The notes beneath the pieces were generated by a model. That model saw nothing but the letters and a program-made list of their open reading frames with translations. It did not search any database and was not told the origin of the DNA. A stretch of 64,000 bases of DNA from Pseudoalteromonas luteoviolacea NCIMB 1942 (GTDB taxonomy: Bacteria > Pseudomonadota > Gammaproteobacteria > Enterobacterales > Alteromonadaceae). The position numbers were made by a program, and so were the translations under genes. The DNA lies in NCBI RefSeq assembly GCF_001625595.1, contig NZ_AUXT01000196.1:1-64000 (forward strand), read 5' to 3'. This document shows positions 9,800-18,530 of the stretch, in pieces; within the stretch, counting starts at the first letter, position 1, and each line of letters begins with the position of its first letter.

Positions 9800-10390
9800 T
9801 CACATTACTTTGTATTGTGTGTTGTGATCTCGTGGAATAACTAAATCTGGTGGATAATCGGCAAGCAATACCAAAAGCGCATCAACTGTTTGGCAAGCTG
9901 TTTTTTCTCTTATGCGCCAGACATACTTTTCAACAGTTGTTGGTGTTAAGACCAAGTATTCTGCAATTTCAGTGACTGTTTTTTATTGCAAGTTGCTGCG
10001 CAATTTATAGTTCTTTGACTGTGAATTCATGGCAATAAATGCGTGCCATTGTATGAATATTTTGTTTTTCTGCCACGTACTGAAAAGCGCGCTACTGCAA
10101 CATCAAGCGCGTCTATATCCGGCGGCAAATGATGAGAGTGCCGCCCGCAAAACAGCGTGTCATGAGATTCGATGATAACCGTTTGCATTGGACTGTTTTG
10201 CGCCGTAAGTAGGTTAATCACCTTAACATCGCGCAGCACCGGGCTATCTAATTGTATCAACAGGTAGCTTGGCTGTGTAAGTCTGCTTGTTCAATAAAGT
10301 CGTCGACCTGCGTGAAGTGTTCTGTGGTAAAGCCTTTGGCGTCTAACCAATGTGCACTGTGAGATCTAAGTTTTCAAAGAGGGTGTAAAC
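9800..10390 (-). pseudogene. Decayed FixJ/LuxR-type response regulator
   Basis: Read on the minus strand in several frames this stretch gives pieces of one regulator. A receiver-like part includes DAKGFTTEHFTQVDDFIEQADLHSQAT and YLLIQLDSPVLRDVKVINLL, then PMQTVIIESHD. A LuxR-type helix-turn-helix piece reads VTEIAEYLVLTPTTVEKYV and IREKTACQTVDALLVLL, ending near 9800. The pieces are separated by at least two frameshifts and an in-frame stop around 9985-10030, so it is not functional as it stands. It lies immediately downstream of the binding-protein and hybrid-kinase genes on the same strand, suggesting it was once their output regulator. Confidence 0.65.
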
Positions 10391-10395
10391 AAGTA

Positions 10396-11199
10396 CTAAG
10401 GGGCATTGGTAGTTGGCCCATTTATTGGCTTATCACCATACTGTGCCAAGATTGCTTGGTATTCGCCAGTCTGTTTTATTTTATCTAAGCCATCGTTAAA
10501 GATACTGAGTAACCGCATGGTTGTCGGGTTATTTTTCAAAAACAACAAATGAAGCGTCCCCGTTAGCAAGGGCTTAGGTAAAAATGTCAGTGCTGACTTT
10601 TCCTCAGGGTAGCTGTGCTCCAGCATATACATACCGGGTAATAACCCAATTGGAAAAAGATCAATTCGACCTTTTAGGAGCATAGAGAAGTTTTGCTCAT
10701 CGCGTGTCATAATGTTCACATTCAGATCGCCTGAATTGGCCATGTGCCAAAACTCATTGGTATAGCTATATCCCCTCGTTGCCCCAATTCGATACTTTTC
10801 AAGCTCTTCCAATTTGTTCCAAAGAGGCACGGGGTTATTCTTTTTTATAAAAAAGACTGCGGACTCTTCGTAAAGCGCTGTACTACAGGCAAAGTGTGTC
10901 TGTCGCGAGTCTGTGCAGTACCAAAACGCCGCTGCGTCATAATACCCTTTTTTAGCTTCCATAAAGCTACGTGCCCAAGGCATAAAGTGGAACTGAACGC
11001 GAATATTGTGCTTGGCAAATGCCGCACGAATTACTTGGGGGACTAACCCTTGGTGTTTGAGTTTTTCTGCTGAGTATGGGGGATATTCACCAATCGCGAT
11101 GGTGAGTGTTTGGGCACTCACATAGCTCACAAACAAGAGTGTGAAAAGTACGACTGTAGTTAATGTCGTGTGGAGCTGGCGTTGGGTCATAATAGTCAT
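10396..11199 (-). CDS. Periplasmic solute-binding protein (SBP_bac_3-like)
   Basis: 267-aa exported protein with an N-terminal signal peptide (hydrophobic to about residue 29, VSAQ) followed by LTIAIGEYPPYSAEKLKHQGLVPQVIRAAF, the usual opening of extracellular binding family 3. MPWARSFMEAKKGYYDAA and IDLFPIGLLPGMYML also fit the family fold. No ABC permease or ATPase lies nearby; instead the gene follows a hybrid kinase by 17 nt. A role as periplasmic ligand sensor feeding the signalling genes is inferred. Ligand unknown, possibly an amino acid. Confidence 0.8.
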   Translation of the reverse strand: MTIMTQRQLHTTLTTVVLFTLLFVSYVSAQTLTIAIGEYPPYSAEKLKHQGLVPQVIRAAFAKHNIRVQFHFMPWARSFMEAKKGYYDAAAFWYCTDSRQTHFACSTALYEESAVFFIKKNNPVPLWNKLEELEKYRIGATRGYSYTNEFWHMANSGDLNVNIMTRDEQNFSMLLKGRIDLFPIGLLPGMYMLEHSYPEEKSALTFLPKPLLTGTLHLLFLKNNPTTMRLLSIFNDGLDKIKQTGEYQAILAQYGDKPINGPTTNAP

Positions 11200-11216
11200 T
11201 ACTGCTTGATGATGGG

Positions 11217-12752
11217 CTATTGTGAATGTGGCATATCGGACAATGCCTCCAGTAATTCTTGTTGTGTAAACGGTTTGGTGAGATAGCCCTTAGCGCCCAG
11301 TTCCTGGCACTTTTGTTGTGTGGCTTCAAAGGCATCTGCCGATAACATGATGATGTGCGGATGCGAGTCGAGAGATATAGTGTTGATCAGCGCTAGCACT
11401 TCATAACCGTTCATTTTAGGCATGTTGATGTCCAATAATATCAAGTTAAATGGTGGGCTTTTACTAATTACTTGCAACGCTTCGTAGCCATCGGATGCTT
11501 TTTCAATTTGGCCGCAAAATGGAGTAAGCATTTTGCTAGTAATGACTTGATTGAGAGCATTGTCGTCGACAATCAGAGTGCGAGGAATACAGAGTTCCAA
11601 TGGGGATTCAGTTGCAGTGGGTTGTTCAGCTTGATGGGTATGAACTTGGGTCGCTGGCATTGAGATTGTTACATGGGTGCCAACATCCACTTCAGAGCTA
11701 AAATTCAAATCATAGTTGAGGAGTTCACAGAGTTGGCTAACCACCTCTAGACCTAACCCACTGCCACTCACCATACCTTCGTAAGAGGTATCTTCTTGTG
11801 TGTAGGCTTTAAAAATGGCCTCGATATCTTTGATCCCAACGCCTGTATCGATCACCGAAATAGTACACGTGTCTTCATGAAAATCGGCTCTAACCTCTAC
11901 TGATCCTGTTTTAGTGTATTTAATGGCATTGCTGACTAGGTTACTGAGCACTTGCGTGAGCCGCACTTTGTCGGTTTTAACAAACATGCCAGATACTTTG
12001 TTTGTAGCTGCTTTCAACTTTAGTTTTTTTCCTTCTGCAGCGGCATTGTATAACTCTTTGATATGGGCAAACACATTCTCTAAATCAACGACCTCAATGC
12101 TGGTGGAGAGCTTTTCTGCATCCAGTTTGGTAAGCGTGAGAATATCATTGAGTAAAGACTGCAGTTGCTCACCACAGCTTAAAATGGTGCTGATATCCTG
12201 CGCAATTTTGTCATTACCTACGGCTCTTTTGAGTGTCCCCGCAATGCCCAAAATCCCAAATAAAGGCGTTCTAATTTCATGTGACATACGGGCAAAAAAC
12301 TGCTCTCTTGCTTCGAGAGCCTCAATCGCGCGGCGCTCACTCTCTTTAATTTCCGTGATATCAGTATGGGAACCAACCATACGAATAGACTTACCCTGAT
12401 CGTCGCGAATAATCAGTCCTCGACAACGGATCCAAATAGTTTTACCTGTGGCATGGGTGTAGCGCACGATTTGATCATATGGGTGTGATGGGTCGGCTTT
12501 GTGCATTTCAAAATTGTCCATGGCAAGCCTTAAATCATCTTGATTGATAATGTGTTGCCACTCAGAAACCAAATGCTGCTTGGTGCTTGGGTCGTAGCCT
12601 AAGGTTTGCCATAGCTTGGGGCTCATCCACTCTTGAGTTGGGTTTTCTAAGTCCCAATACCAAAAGCCATCTAATGAGCATTCAACCATAAAATTGAAGA
12701 TCTCAGGGCTTTTTTTGATTTGAGCGTATAGTTCCTTTTCAAGTCTGTGCAC
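11217..12752 (-). CDS. Cytoplasmic PAS hybrid sensor histidine kinase
   Basis: 511 aa without TM helices. PAS domain at about 15-140 (DGFWYWDLENPTQEWMSPKLWQTLGYDP, then VRYTHATGKTIWIRCRG and a PAC-like MVGSHTDITE). Kinase core with H158 (RMSHEIRTPLFG), N-box NLVSNAIKYT, DTGVGI and SGLGLEVV. C-terminal receiver about 390-505 with phospho-acceptor D441 (LILLDINMPKMNGYE). It heads a minus-strand unit with the binding protein and the decayed regulator. With the regulator broken, its phosphate may go to another protein or stay on its own receiver. Confidence 0.9.
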   Translation of the reverse strand: MHRLEKELYAQIKKSPEIFNFMVECSLDGFWYWDLENPTQEWMSPKLWQTLGYDPSTKQHLVSEWQHIINQDDLRLAMDNFEMHKADPSHPYDQIVRYTHATGKTIWIRCRGLIIRDDQGKSIRMVGSHTDITEIKESERRAIEALEAREQFFARMSHEIRTPLFGILGIAGTLKRAVGNDKIAQDISTILSCGEQLQSLLNDILTLTKLDAEKLSTSIEVVDLENVFAHIKELYNAAAEGKKLKLKAATNKVSGMFVKTDKVRLTQVLSNLVSNAIKYTKTGSVEVRADFHEDTCTISVIDTGVGIKDIEAIFKAYTQEDTSYEGMVSGSGLGLEVVSQLCELLNYDLNFSSEVDVGTHVTISMPATQVHTHQAEQPTATESPLELCIPRTLIVDDNALNQVITSKMLTPFCGQIEKASDGYEALQVISKSPPFNLILLDINMPKMNGYEVLALINTISLDSHPHIIMLSADAFEATQQKCQELGAKGYLTKPFTQQELLEALSDMPHSQ

Positions 12753-13275
12753 AAGACCCCTCCAACGGCAATTAAACTTTTAAGCACGGTGCAGGCTTAA
12801 GTATAGTATTAACATACTTTTACTGCGTTAGTATTGCATGATTTATATCCAGTTTTATGGCAAGTTAGTGAACAGTTTGCACACACCTAGCATAGTACGT
12901 GACGTATGCTTTTTTGTCTTGTGAGGGAAATAAGCGGCAAAAGCAAGATAAAAAACGTTAATTGCCATATTAATATCATTTTTATCTTGTATATTTTATC
13001 TAGTTAACGTAAACTGACCGACTTGCTTGTTTGACTCACATTAATAAGCAACATTTATGTCTTACCTTGATCCAGTCAGTCATAGTTTTAAAGTTAGCGC
13101 CTTAATGCGTCTGTCTTGAAATTATCAAGTTTTCAATCATGTAAAAACATGATTCCGTTGAGCATCGTCTTGCGATGCACCTATTCAGCAGACCTTAATA
13201 AGGCACCATGTAAATCAATATTGATCCGCGTAAAAATGCGATGAGATATTAAAATTAATTTATGAGCGTTTTATT
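12753..13275. other. Intergenic region with a hairpin-rich leader
   Basis: 523 bases between the hybrid kinase and a small plus-strand gene. Near 13115-13203 there are four successive inverted repeats: CTTGA/TCAAG (13115-13129), AATCATG/CATGATT (13135-13154), GCATCG/CGATGC (13162-13178) and CCTTA/TAAGG (about 13193-13203). Another pair, CAAGATAAAAA / TTTTTATCTTG, spans about 12943-12989. This could be a structured 5' leader of the 56-aa gene or a separate small RNA. No known riboswitch is recognised. Confidence 0.4.
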
Positions 13276-13446
13276 ATGTCTTACTTATACCAAGGACAGC
13301 AGGTGGCGATCACTTTGCCGGTCCAATCTATCTCTATGAACAAGCGCCGTATGGCGGTAAAGCACCAAGATGGCCTGAGCTATATTGCTTTTGAAAATGC
13401 AGCAGATGCAAAAGGGTTTTTAAGCTGGTTAGGAAAAGTTAACTAA
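13276..13446 (+). CDS. Small hypothetical protein, 56 aa
   Basis: ATG at 13276, TAA at 13444-13446. The product begins MSYLYQGQQVAITLPVQS and ends in FLSWLGKVN; it is soluble, mixed charge and has no signal peptide or membrane segment. The composition (regular charged/hydrophobic pattern, AFENAADAKGFLSWL helix) looks like a real protein, but I do not recognise the family and the ribosome site is weak. Its stop region overlaps the end of the convergent thioredoxin-like gene by 8 nt. The upstream hairpin series may control it. Confidence 0.55.
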   Translation: MSYLYQGQQVAITLPVQSISMNKRRMAVKHQDGLSYIAFENAADAKGFLSWLGKVN

Positions 13447-13954
13447 TCAGTGTTGATCTGATGCGGCAGGTCGCATCAGTTATCAACGTCTGCATGCGCG
13501 CGCGAAGGTCAGCCTCAGGCATAAAGCCAATGTGGTAAGTGACTAGATTTCCCCGATAATCGAGTATTAACAACTGAGGTGTGCTCTTACTCTCTAGTAA
13601 GTTAGCCAAGGCGTTGGGTAGGGTTACCATTGCAAAGCGTGATTGGTAGCGCGCCATCACCCGTTTGAGTTGGCGTTTATCTGCGCCAGTTGCCATCATC
13701 ATCACCGAAAATCTTTGACATGTGTGTGGCTGTGCATCGTACATGTGTTGTAGCAATTTGTGCTGTTTTTTACACCAAATACAGTCTGGCTGAACTAGCA
13801 TGACTGCTAGCATCTGACCTTGGTAGTGCGCTAAAGAGTCAGGGGCATGAGGAGTTAAGGGAGTGAGCACTAATTCATAAAAAGGACTCGTGGCATCGCT
13901 AAAAAATGACGCCACGAGCAAAGGGAGTGTGGTGAATACTTGTTTAAAAGTCAT
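13439..13954 (-). CDS. Exported thioredoxin-like protein (CxxC)
   Basis: 171 aa with an N-terminal hydrophobic signal segment (about 5-20) and a thioredoxin-like active site C58-I-W-C61 after LAVMLVQPDC, then a strand-helix pattern ending with STPQLLILDYRGNLVTYHIGFMPEADL, matching the cis-Pro region of TlpA/thioredoxin folds. It would act as a thiol-disulfide or redox chaperone in the envelope. Its start overlaps the end of the upstream TonB receptor gene by 11 nt, so both are made from one Fur-boxed transcript. The receptor plug has a CxxC of its own, so a redox link is possible. Confidence 0.7.
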   Translation of the reverse strand: MTFKQVFTTLPLLVASFFSDATSPFYELVLTPLTPHAPDSLAHYQGQMLAVMLVQPDCIWCKKQHKLLQHMYDAQPHTCQRFSVMMMATGADKRQLKRVMARYQSRFAMVTLPNALANLLESKSTPQLLILDYRGNLVTYHIGFMPEADLRARMQTLITDATCRIRSTLIS

Positions 13955-16067
13955 AGTCGAAGCCGATGTAGGCTAGCCTACCGCGCAGTGGTGCATATAT
14001 ATATGTGACATCGTAACTGCCTTCGTTATCAAACATGATGGGCGTATCTTCATCTGCTGCTTGGTTGTAATCGAGCGCATTGTTGATGCCAAAGTACAGC
14101 TTAACCTGCTTATTCAAAGCATACGTCACTTTAAAATCGAGCAGACCATAGCTACCCACATCCGTCTCTTTGGCTTGTGTGGCTTGTTGATCGTTAAATG
14201 CCTCATAGCCGTAGTCGGCTAGGTCTCTGCTGGGGACAAACAAGTAATTTGCACTAAGGCCCCACTCGTTATATTCATAATCTAAGTTAACACTCGCGCG
14301 CTGTTCAGTGGGTGCAATACCAAATGAAGACTTAAACACATCGTTGTACTGATAGGCTTCAAAGCTGCCGCCTACCAGCAATGATGGTGTAAGCTGGTAA
14401 CCTATAGCGAAGTCCCAAGCCAAGACATCTGCTTGTTCAGTCAATTGGCCAAGTACGGGTGTGCCAGATGCATTGTGTGTCAACGAGGCGAGATTATCGA
14501 CTTGCGTGTAAGCAACAGACAGGGTTGCGTTTAACTTGTCTGCCGTATGATTCAGTGAATAATTGTAGCCTAATGAACGTTCCACATCGTGCACATCTAC
14601 GAGGTACCCTTTCTCGGCATCTAAAATGCCATGATCACTTTCGAAAAATGATAGTGGAGCACGATAACCTTGTCCTACAGAAAAGCGAGAAGTCCAATTC
14701 TCATGATGGAACCAACGCACATCTAGGCGCGGTGATATCAAAGTTTCATCAATTTCATCACCAATAGCTTGGTTCGCAATAAAGTTCGCATTGATTTGAT
14801 CGATACGTATGGCCAGTGCCAGCTCAAAATCGATAGATGGCGTGTACGTATCTTGTATAAACAAGCCGGAAACGGTGTAATCAAAGCTATCTGACATGTA
14901 AAGCGGGTTATTTGCCAGCGCTTCGGTATGGCTGCGCATGGTTTCATCGCGGTGATCCATACCTAACGTTATCAGGTGTTGATTGTTGAGAGAGTAGTAG
15001 AGCTTTGCTGCAACAAACTGCATGTCATCTTCTGCATAGTAATCGATGCTTTCGTAAAAAGAGTCTTGTATATGTTCAATGTTGGCATAACTGACATCTA
15101 GCACGAGGTTGTCATTGAGACTGTGCAGTAGGGTAAATAGCCACTCTTCGCGTTGAGTATCAACCCATTCTGCTGTTTCCCACGGGTTGCCAATATAGCG
15201 ATTACGTACATCATTATCGGCAAATAGGTTGTCAGCTTCTCCCTTATTCACGCTCGAGAGTGTTTCAGCAATCGAGCTTGTGGTGTCTCCGATAACCGGT
15301 CCGCCAAAGACTTCAGATTGGCTGCGACCGTAGCGCGCCTTGACAGTCGTATCTAGAGACAGGTCATGAGTAAGGGTTAATGCTAATGACTGGTTATCTA
15401 ATAGTGGGGACTCACTTATGCCATTGTTGTCACCATCAAATTGGGCGCGACTATCATGCTGTGCGATCATGCTGACAGTGCTTTTTTCATCATCGCTGAT
15501 CCCCATGGCGACCATAGATAGTTTACGGTAGTCTTGAATGCCAAAAGCAACATCTAATTCTGCGCTATTCTCGGTTGGCTTTTTAGATACCAAGTTAACT
15601 ATACCACCTATCGCCTCTGGTGCAGTGAGCGATGCACCCGCACCGCGTGCAATTTCTATGGTGCCGATACCAGCTGTTGCAACGCTATCCATACCGTAAA
15701 ACCCTGAGAGCATCGTATGTAGGGGGATGCCATTAATCAACACATTGGTGTGCTCGCCCTTCATACCGTTGATCATAATGCGTTTTGCACCACACATGGA
15801 GCACTCATTAGAGACGCGAATACCTAGCGCTTTATCAATGGCCTCACTGAGGTTTGCCGCTTGCATATTTTTTAGCTGCTGTGCATCAATAAGCTCAGTT
15901 TTAGCTATGCTGTCTTTTAGGATACCGCGTGCTTGCAACCGTGACTGTACACCTTGTACTTCAATGTGCTCCAAATTTTGTTTTTGGTTGTTGGCATAAA
16001 CGAGTGGCGACGTGAGTAAAGTTGTGGCGATTATAGCTTTAGATAAATACAGGCTAGTGTAATTCAC
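13944..16067 (-). CDS. TonB-dependent outer-membrane receptor
   Basis: 707 aa: signal peptide (LTSPLVYAN, cleaved about 25), N-terminal TonB-box region (HIEVQGV), plug domain (about 50-160: AKTELIDAQQL, INGIPLHTML, IEIARGAGASLTAPEAIGGIVNLVSK), then a 22-strand-type barrel ending in aromatic F (YIGFDYDF). The plug holds C89 and C92 (NECSMCGAKRIMINGM). A Fur box (16083-16097) lies 16 nt upstream of the ATG, so it is probably induced by iron limitation and imports an iron complex or another metal chelate. Substrate not identifiable from sequence. Co-transcribed with the thioredoxin-like gene. Confidence 0.9.
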   Translation of the reverse strand: MNYTSLYLSKAIIATTLLTSPLVYANNQKQNLEHIEVQGVQSRLQARGILKDSIAKTELIDAQQLKNMQAANLSEAIDKALGIRVSNECSMCGAKRIMINGMKGEHTNVLINGIPLHTMLSGFYGMDSVATAGIGTIEIARGAGASLTAPEAIGGIVNLVSKKPTENSAELDVAFGIQDYRKLSMVAMGISDDEKSTVSMIAQHDSRAQFDGDNNGISESPLLDNQSLALTLTHDLSLDTTVKARYGRSQSEVFGGPVIGDTTSSIAETLSSVNKGEADNLFADNDVRNRYIGNPWETAEWVDTQREEWLFTLLHSLNDNLVLDVSYANIEHIQDSFYESIDYYAEDDMQFVAAKLYYSLNNQHLITLGMDHRDETMRSHTEALANNPLYMSDSFDYTVSGLFIQDTYTPSIDFELALAIRIDQINANFIANQAIGDEIDETLISPRLDVRWFHHENWTSRFSVGQGYRAPLSFFESDHGILDAEKGYLVDVHDVERSLGYNYSLNHTADKLNATLSVAYTQVDNLASLTHNASGTPVLGQLTEQADVLAWDFAIGYQLTPSLLVGGSFEAYQYNDVFKSSFGIAPTEQRASVNLDYEYNEWGLSANYLFVPSRDLADYGYEAFNDQQATQAKETDVGSYGLLDFKVTYALNKQVKLYFGINNALDYNQAADEDTPIMFDNEGSYDVTYIYAPLRGRLAYIGFDYDF

Positions 16068-16082
16068 TTCAGTTTGCTTTAA

Positions 16083-16097
16083 TGATAATGATTATTA
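16083..16097. promoter_or_regulatory. Fur box upstream of TonB receptor
   Basis: TGATAATGATTATTA matches 13 of 14 defined positions of the 7-1-7 Fur consensus TGATAATnATTATCA. Located just before the receptor start codon on the minus strand, so it would block transcription or its start region when iron is plentiful. Confidence 0.8.
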
Positions 16098-16300
16098 TTT
16101 ATGTTAGCGCGTTATGATTCTGAACTTCAAGTAATAAATTATTTAAATTTTGATTTAAATATTGCGTGAGTAATTTGTGTTGAGTAGGGTCTAGTAAACA
16201 ATAATGACTAAAATAAACATAATTTCTCCGCACTTATAATTGGCGCCAAATGCTGATCGGACCTAAATTTACAGAGCGGATGTGACAAAAAGGTGCATTA

Positions 16301-17944
16301 ATGAATTTTCTAGCTGGGCTCACAATACGACAGAGACTGTCTGTTGGTTATGGCGCAATATTGTGCTTGATGATATTGCTGACGGGAATAGGGATCAAAG
16401 ACGTTAACTTTATTGATGACACCTTGGCAAAAATGACCGACATTAACTCGGTAAAGCAGCGCTATGCCATTAACTTTAGGGGCAGCGTTCACGACACCGC
16501 CATTGCCATTAGGGATGTTGCCATTACCAACTCAACGACTGAACTCAGTGAGTTTGAGCAAGAAATCATGCAATTAAAACGTTTCTACGTTGAGGCGGAA
16601 AATAGCATGGCACAGATGAAATCGCGGGGGGTGCCATTTAATGATAAAGAGCGCCGAATTTTGAAAAGCATTGAAGACATCAAAGTGACGACACGCCCTC
16701 TTGTCGAAGAAATCATCGCGCTTAAGCGTGCTGGGAAAGAGGTGGATAATATGGTGCTACATCAAGCGCGCCCGGCATTTATCACTTGGCTTGCACGTAT
16801 CAACGAATTTATTGACTACCAAGAAGAAGCGAATCAAGTGGCGACGCCAGAAGCGCGAGACGTGGCGGGCGGTTTCGCACAATTTATGATTGCTGCAACG
16901 TTGTTGGCAATTGCCGTTAGCGTGTTTATCGGGCTTATGATTGCAAAAAGTATTAGAGAGGCGTTGGGTGGTGAGGTTCGCCAAGCGGAGCAGGCTCTGT
17001 CGTCCATTGCACAGGGGGACTTGACTCAGCATGTGGCCACCGATTACCCCAACAGCATGTTGGCAAAGCTGTTTGAAATGAAATTACAGTTAACCGAAAT
17101 TGTCTCGAATGTCGTAGGCGGTGCATCGGATCTTGCTGAGCAAGCCAAGGTCGTGTCATCCGGATCAGACGATATACATGCAGCCGCTCAGCAGCAAGCG
17201 TCCTTGACGCAACAAACCGTTGCCCGGTTAGAACATTTGCGTAATAGCATCGACCACGTCAGCGAGCTGACCACCAAAACTGAAGAAAACTCAGAATCTA
17301 CAGTGCAATTTGCAGATAAAGGGCGTGATGCAATCGCGGCCAGTGCCACAGAAATTGTACGTATAGCAGATACCGTCAATGCCACAGTCGCACAAATTAA
17401 AAAATTGGAAGCCAATACTGAGCAAATAGGCGGCATCGCCAATGTGATTAGCGGGATTTCCGAGCAGACGAATTTGCTCGCGCTCAATGCAGCGATAGAA
17501 GCTGCACGTGCCGGTGAGTCTGGGCGCGGGTTTGCCGTGGTAGCTGATGAAGTGAGGCAGCTTGCGAAGCGCACTGGCGAAGCGACTGCACAAATTGAAG
17601 CCATGATCGGGGAAATCCAAAAAGAAACGTCGGCATCTGTTGAGGCAATGGAGCAAACACAGCCGCAAGTTGAAAATGGTAAGGCGCTGATCCAAGAGGC
17701 GACAGAGTTATTGAAAAACATTGATGCGCAAGCCAGTGATTCATTGCAGCGGGTACGTGAAGTTGTGCAGGCCAGTGCTGAACAAGTCAGTGCGATTTCT
17801 GAGGTGTCTGATGTAATGAGTTCAATTTCTGCGATGTCAGATAACGCCATTGAAGTGACAGAAACCAATCGCAATGCGACCCAAAAATTAGATGCACTGT
17901 CAGCTGGTATGCACAGTGCAATTAGCTTTTTTAAGGTGCGGTAA
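16301..17944 (+). CDS. Methyl-accepting chemotaxis protein (four-helix-bundle sensor)
   Basis: 547-aa chemoreceptor. TM1 near residues 12-30, periplasmic helical ligand domain of 4HB type (about 35-185), TM2 near 190-213, HAMP (about 215-268), and a cytoplasmic coiled coil with the conserved tip EQTNLLALNAAIEAARAGESGRGFAVVADEVR from about 388. It signals to CheA/CheW to bias flagellar rotation. Ligand unknown. First of a cluster of three sensory genes with a BLUF protein and another receptor. Confidence 0.93.
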   Translation: MNFLAGLTIRQRLSVGYGAILCLMILLTGIGIKDVNFIDDTLAKMTDINSVKQRYAINFRGSVHDTAIAIRDVAITNSTTELSEFEQEIMQLKRFYVEAENSMAQMKSRGVPFNDKERRILKSIEDIKVTTRPLVEEIIALKRAGKEVDNMVLHQARPAFITWLARINEFIDYQEEANQVATPEARDVAGGFAQFMIAATLLAIAVSVFIGLMIAKSIREALGGEVRQAEQALSSIAQGDLTQHVATDYPNSMLAKLFEMKLQLTEIVSNVVGGASDLAEQAKVVSSGSDDIHAAAQQQASLTQQTVARLEHLRNSIDHVSELTTKTEENSESTVQFADKGRDAIAASATEIVRIADTVNATVAQIKKLEANTEQIGGIANVISGISEQTNLLALNAAIEAARAGESGRGFAVVADEVRQLAKRTGEATAQIEAMIGEIQKETSASVEAMEQTQPQVENGKALIQEATELLKNIDAQASDSLQRVREVVQASAEQVSAISEVSDVMSSISAMSDNAIEVTETNRNATQKLDALSAGMHSAISFFKVR

Positions 17945-18070
17945 TTGCTAGTCACTGATTTTGATACACACTTGGTATTTTAAAAGCCTGTGTGCTAGAT
18001 GTTAAAAGGCGTATAAGAACTAAAATCTGAGTAAAGCCGTTAAAAACGATATCGTGCGGAGTGTTAATTC

Positions 18071-18487
18071 ATGTTTCAGCTAGTTTATATCAGTAAAGCA
18101 AAAAAGCGACATACAGAATTAGAACTAGCCAAAATGATGAATAAATTTCGCCAACGTAATGTCGCAAACGGGATCACGGGCCTACTGCTTTATGATGGCA
18201 GAGGCACCTTTATTCAGCTGCTGGAAGGTAAAAAAGAGGAAGTTCGGGCCCTATTTGAAGTGATATCAAAAGACCCACGTCATGAGCGCATAAATAAATT
18301 GCACGAGCAAGCTGTACCAGAGCGCGTATTTGCACATTGGAAAATGGGGTTCAAGTGCCTAAATAGTAAAAAGGTGTGCGATGACGAAGGGTTTTCGGAG
18401 TTTTTAACTCAGGACGATAAATACGCATTTTTGCAAAGTCACCCGGAGTTTTCGGTGCAGTTACTTTGCTATTTTAAAACATGTTGA
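18071..18487 (+). CDS. BLUF-domain blue-light photoreceptor
   Basis: 138-aa stand-alone flavin photoreceptor. FAD-binding BLUF residues are all in place: Y6 (LVYISKA), N30, GITGLLLY, Q49 (FIQLLEG), W90 and M92 (HWKMGF). The spacing Tyr-Gln-Trp-Met equals that of AppA within one residue. No output domain is fused, so it must act through a partner protein. It sits between two chemoreceptor genes on the same strand, which suggests a link between blue light and motility or taxis; this is inference. Cytoplasmic. Confidence 0.92.
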   Translation: MFQLVYISKAKKRHTELELAKMMNKFRQRNVANGITGLLLYDGRGTFIQLLEGKKEEVRALFEVISKDPRHERINKLHEQAVPERVFAHWKMGFKCLNSKKVCDDEGFSEFLTQDDKYAFLQSHPEFSVQLLCYFKTC

Positions 18488-18510
18488 GTGTCGAGCAAGC
18501 TCACACTCAA
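18484..18510 (+). other. Hairpin overlapping the BLUF stop codon
   Basis: TTGAGTGT-C-GAGC-AA-GCTC-ACACTCAA: a 12-bp stem with one bulged C, overlapping the BLUF stop codon and lying 20 nt before the next start. No U-tract follows. It could partly stop transcription, protect the BLUF mRNA end or affect translation of the receptor downstream. Confidence 0.6.
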
Positions 18511-18530
18511 TAAGATAAGGCGTCGTGTGT

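Noticed and set aside
11914..12399. 161-codon plus-strand frame inside the hybrid kinase
   Set aside because: Fully antisense to conserved kinase motifs and without a ribosome site or domain.
17188..17955. 255-codon frame on the minus strand inside the chemoreceptor
   Set aside because: It is the antisense of the conserved MCP signalling domain; its Ala/Ser/Thr/Cys-rich product is typical of a shadow frame. A similar frame at 19061-19573 was rejected for the same reason.
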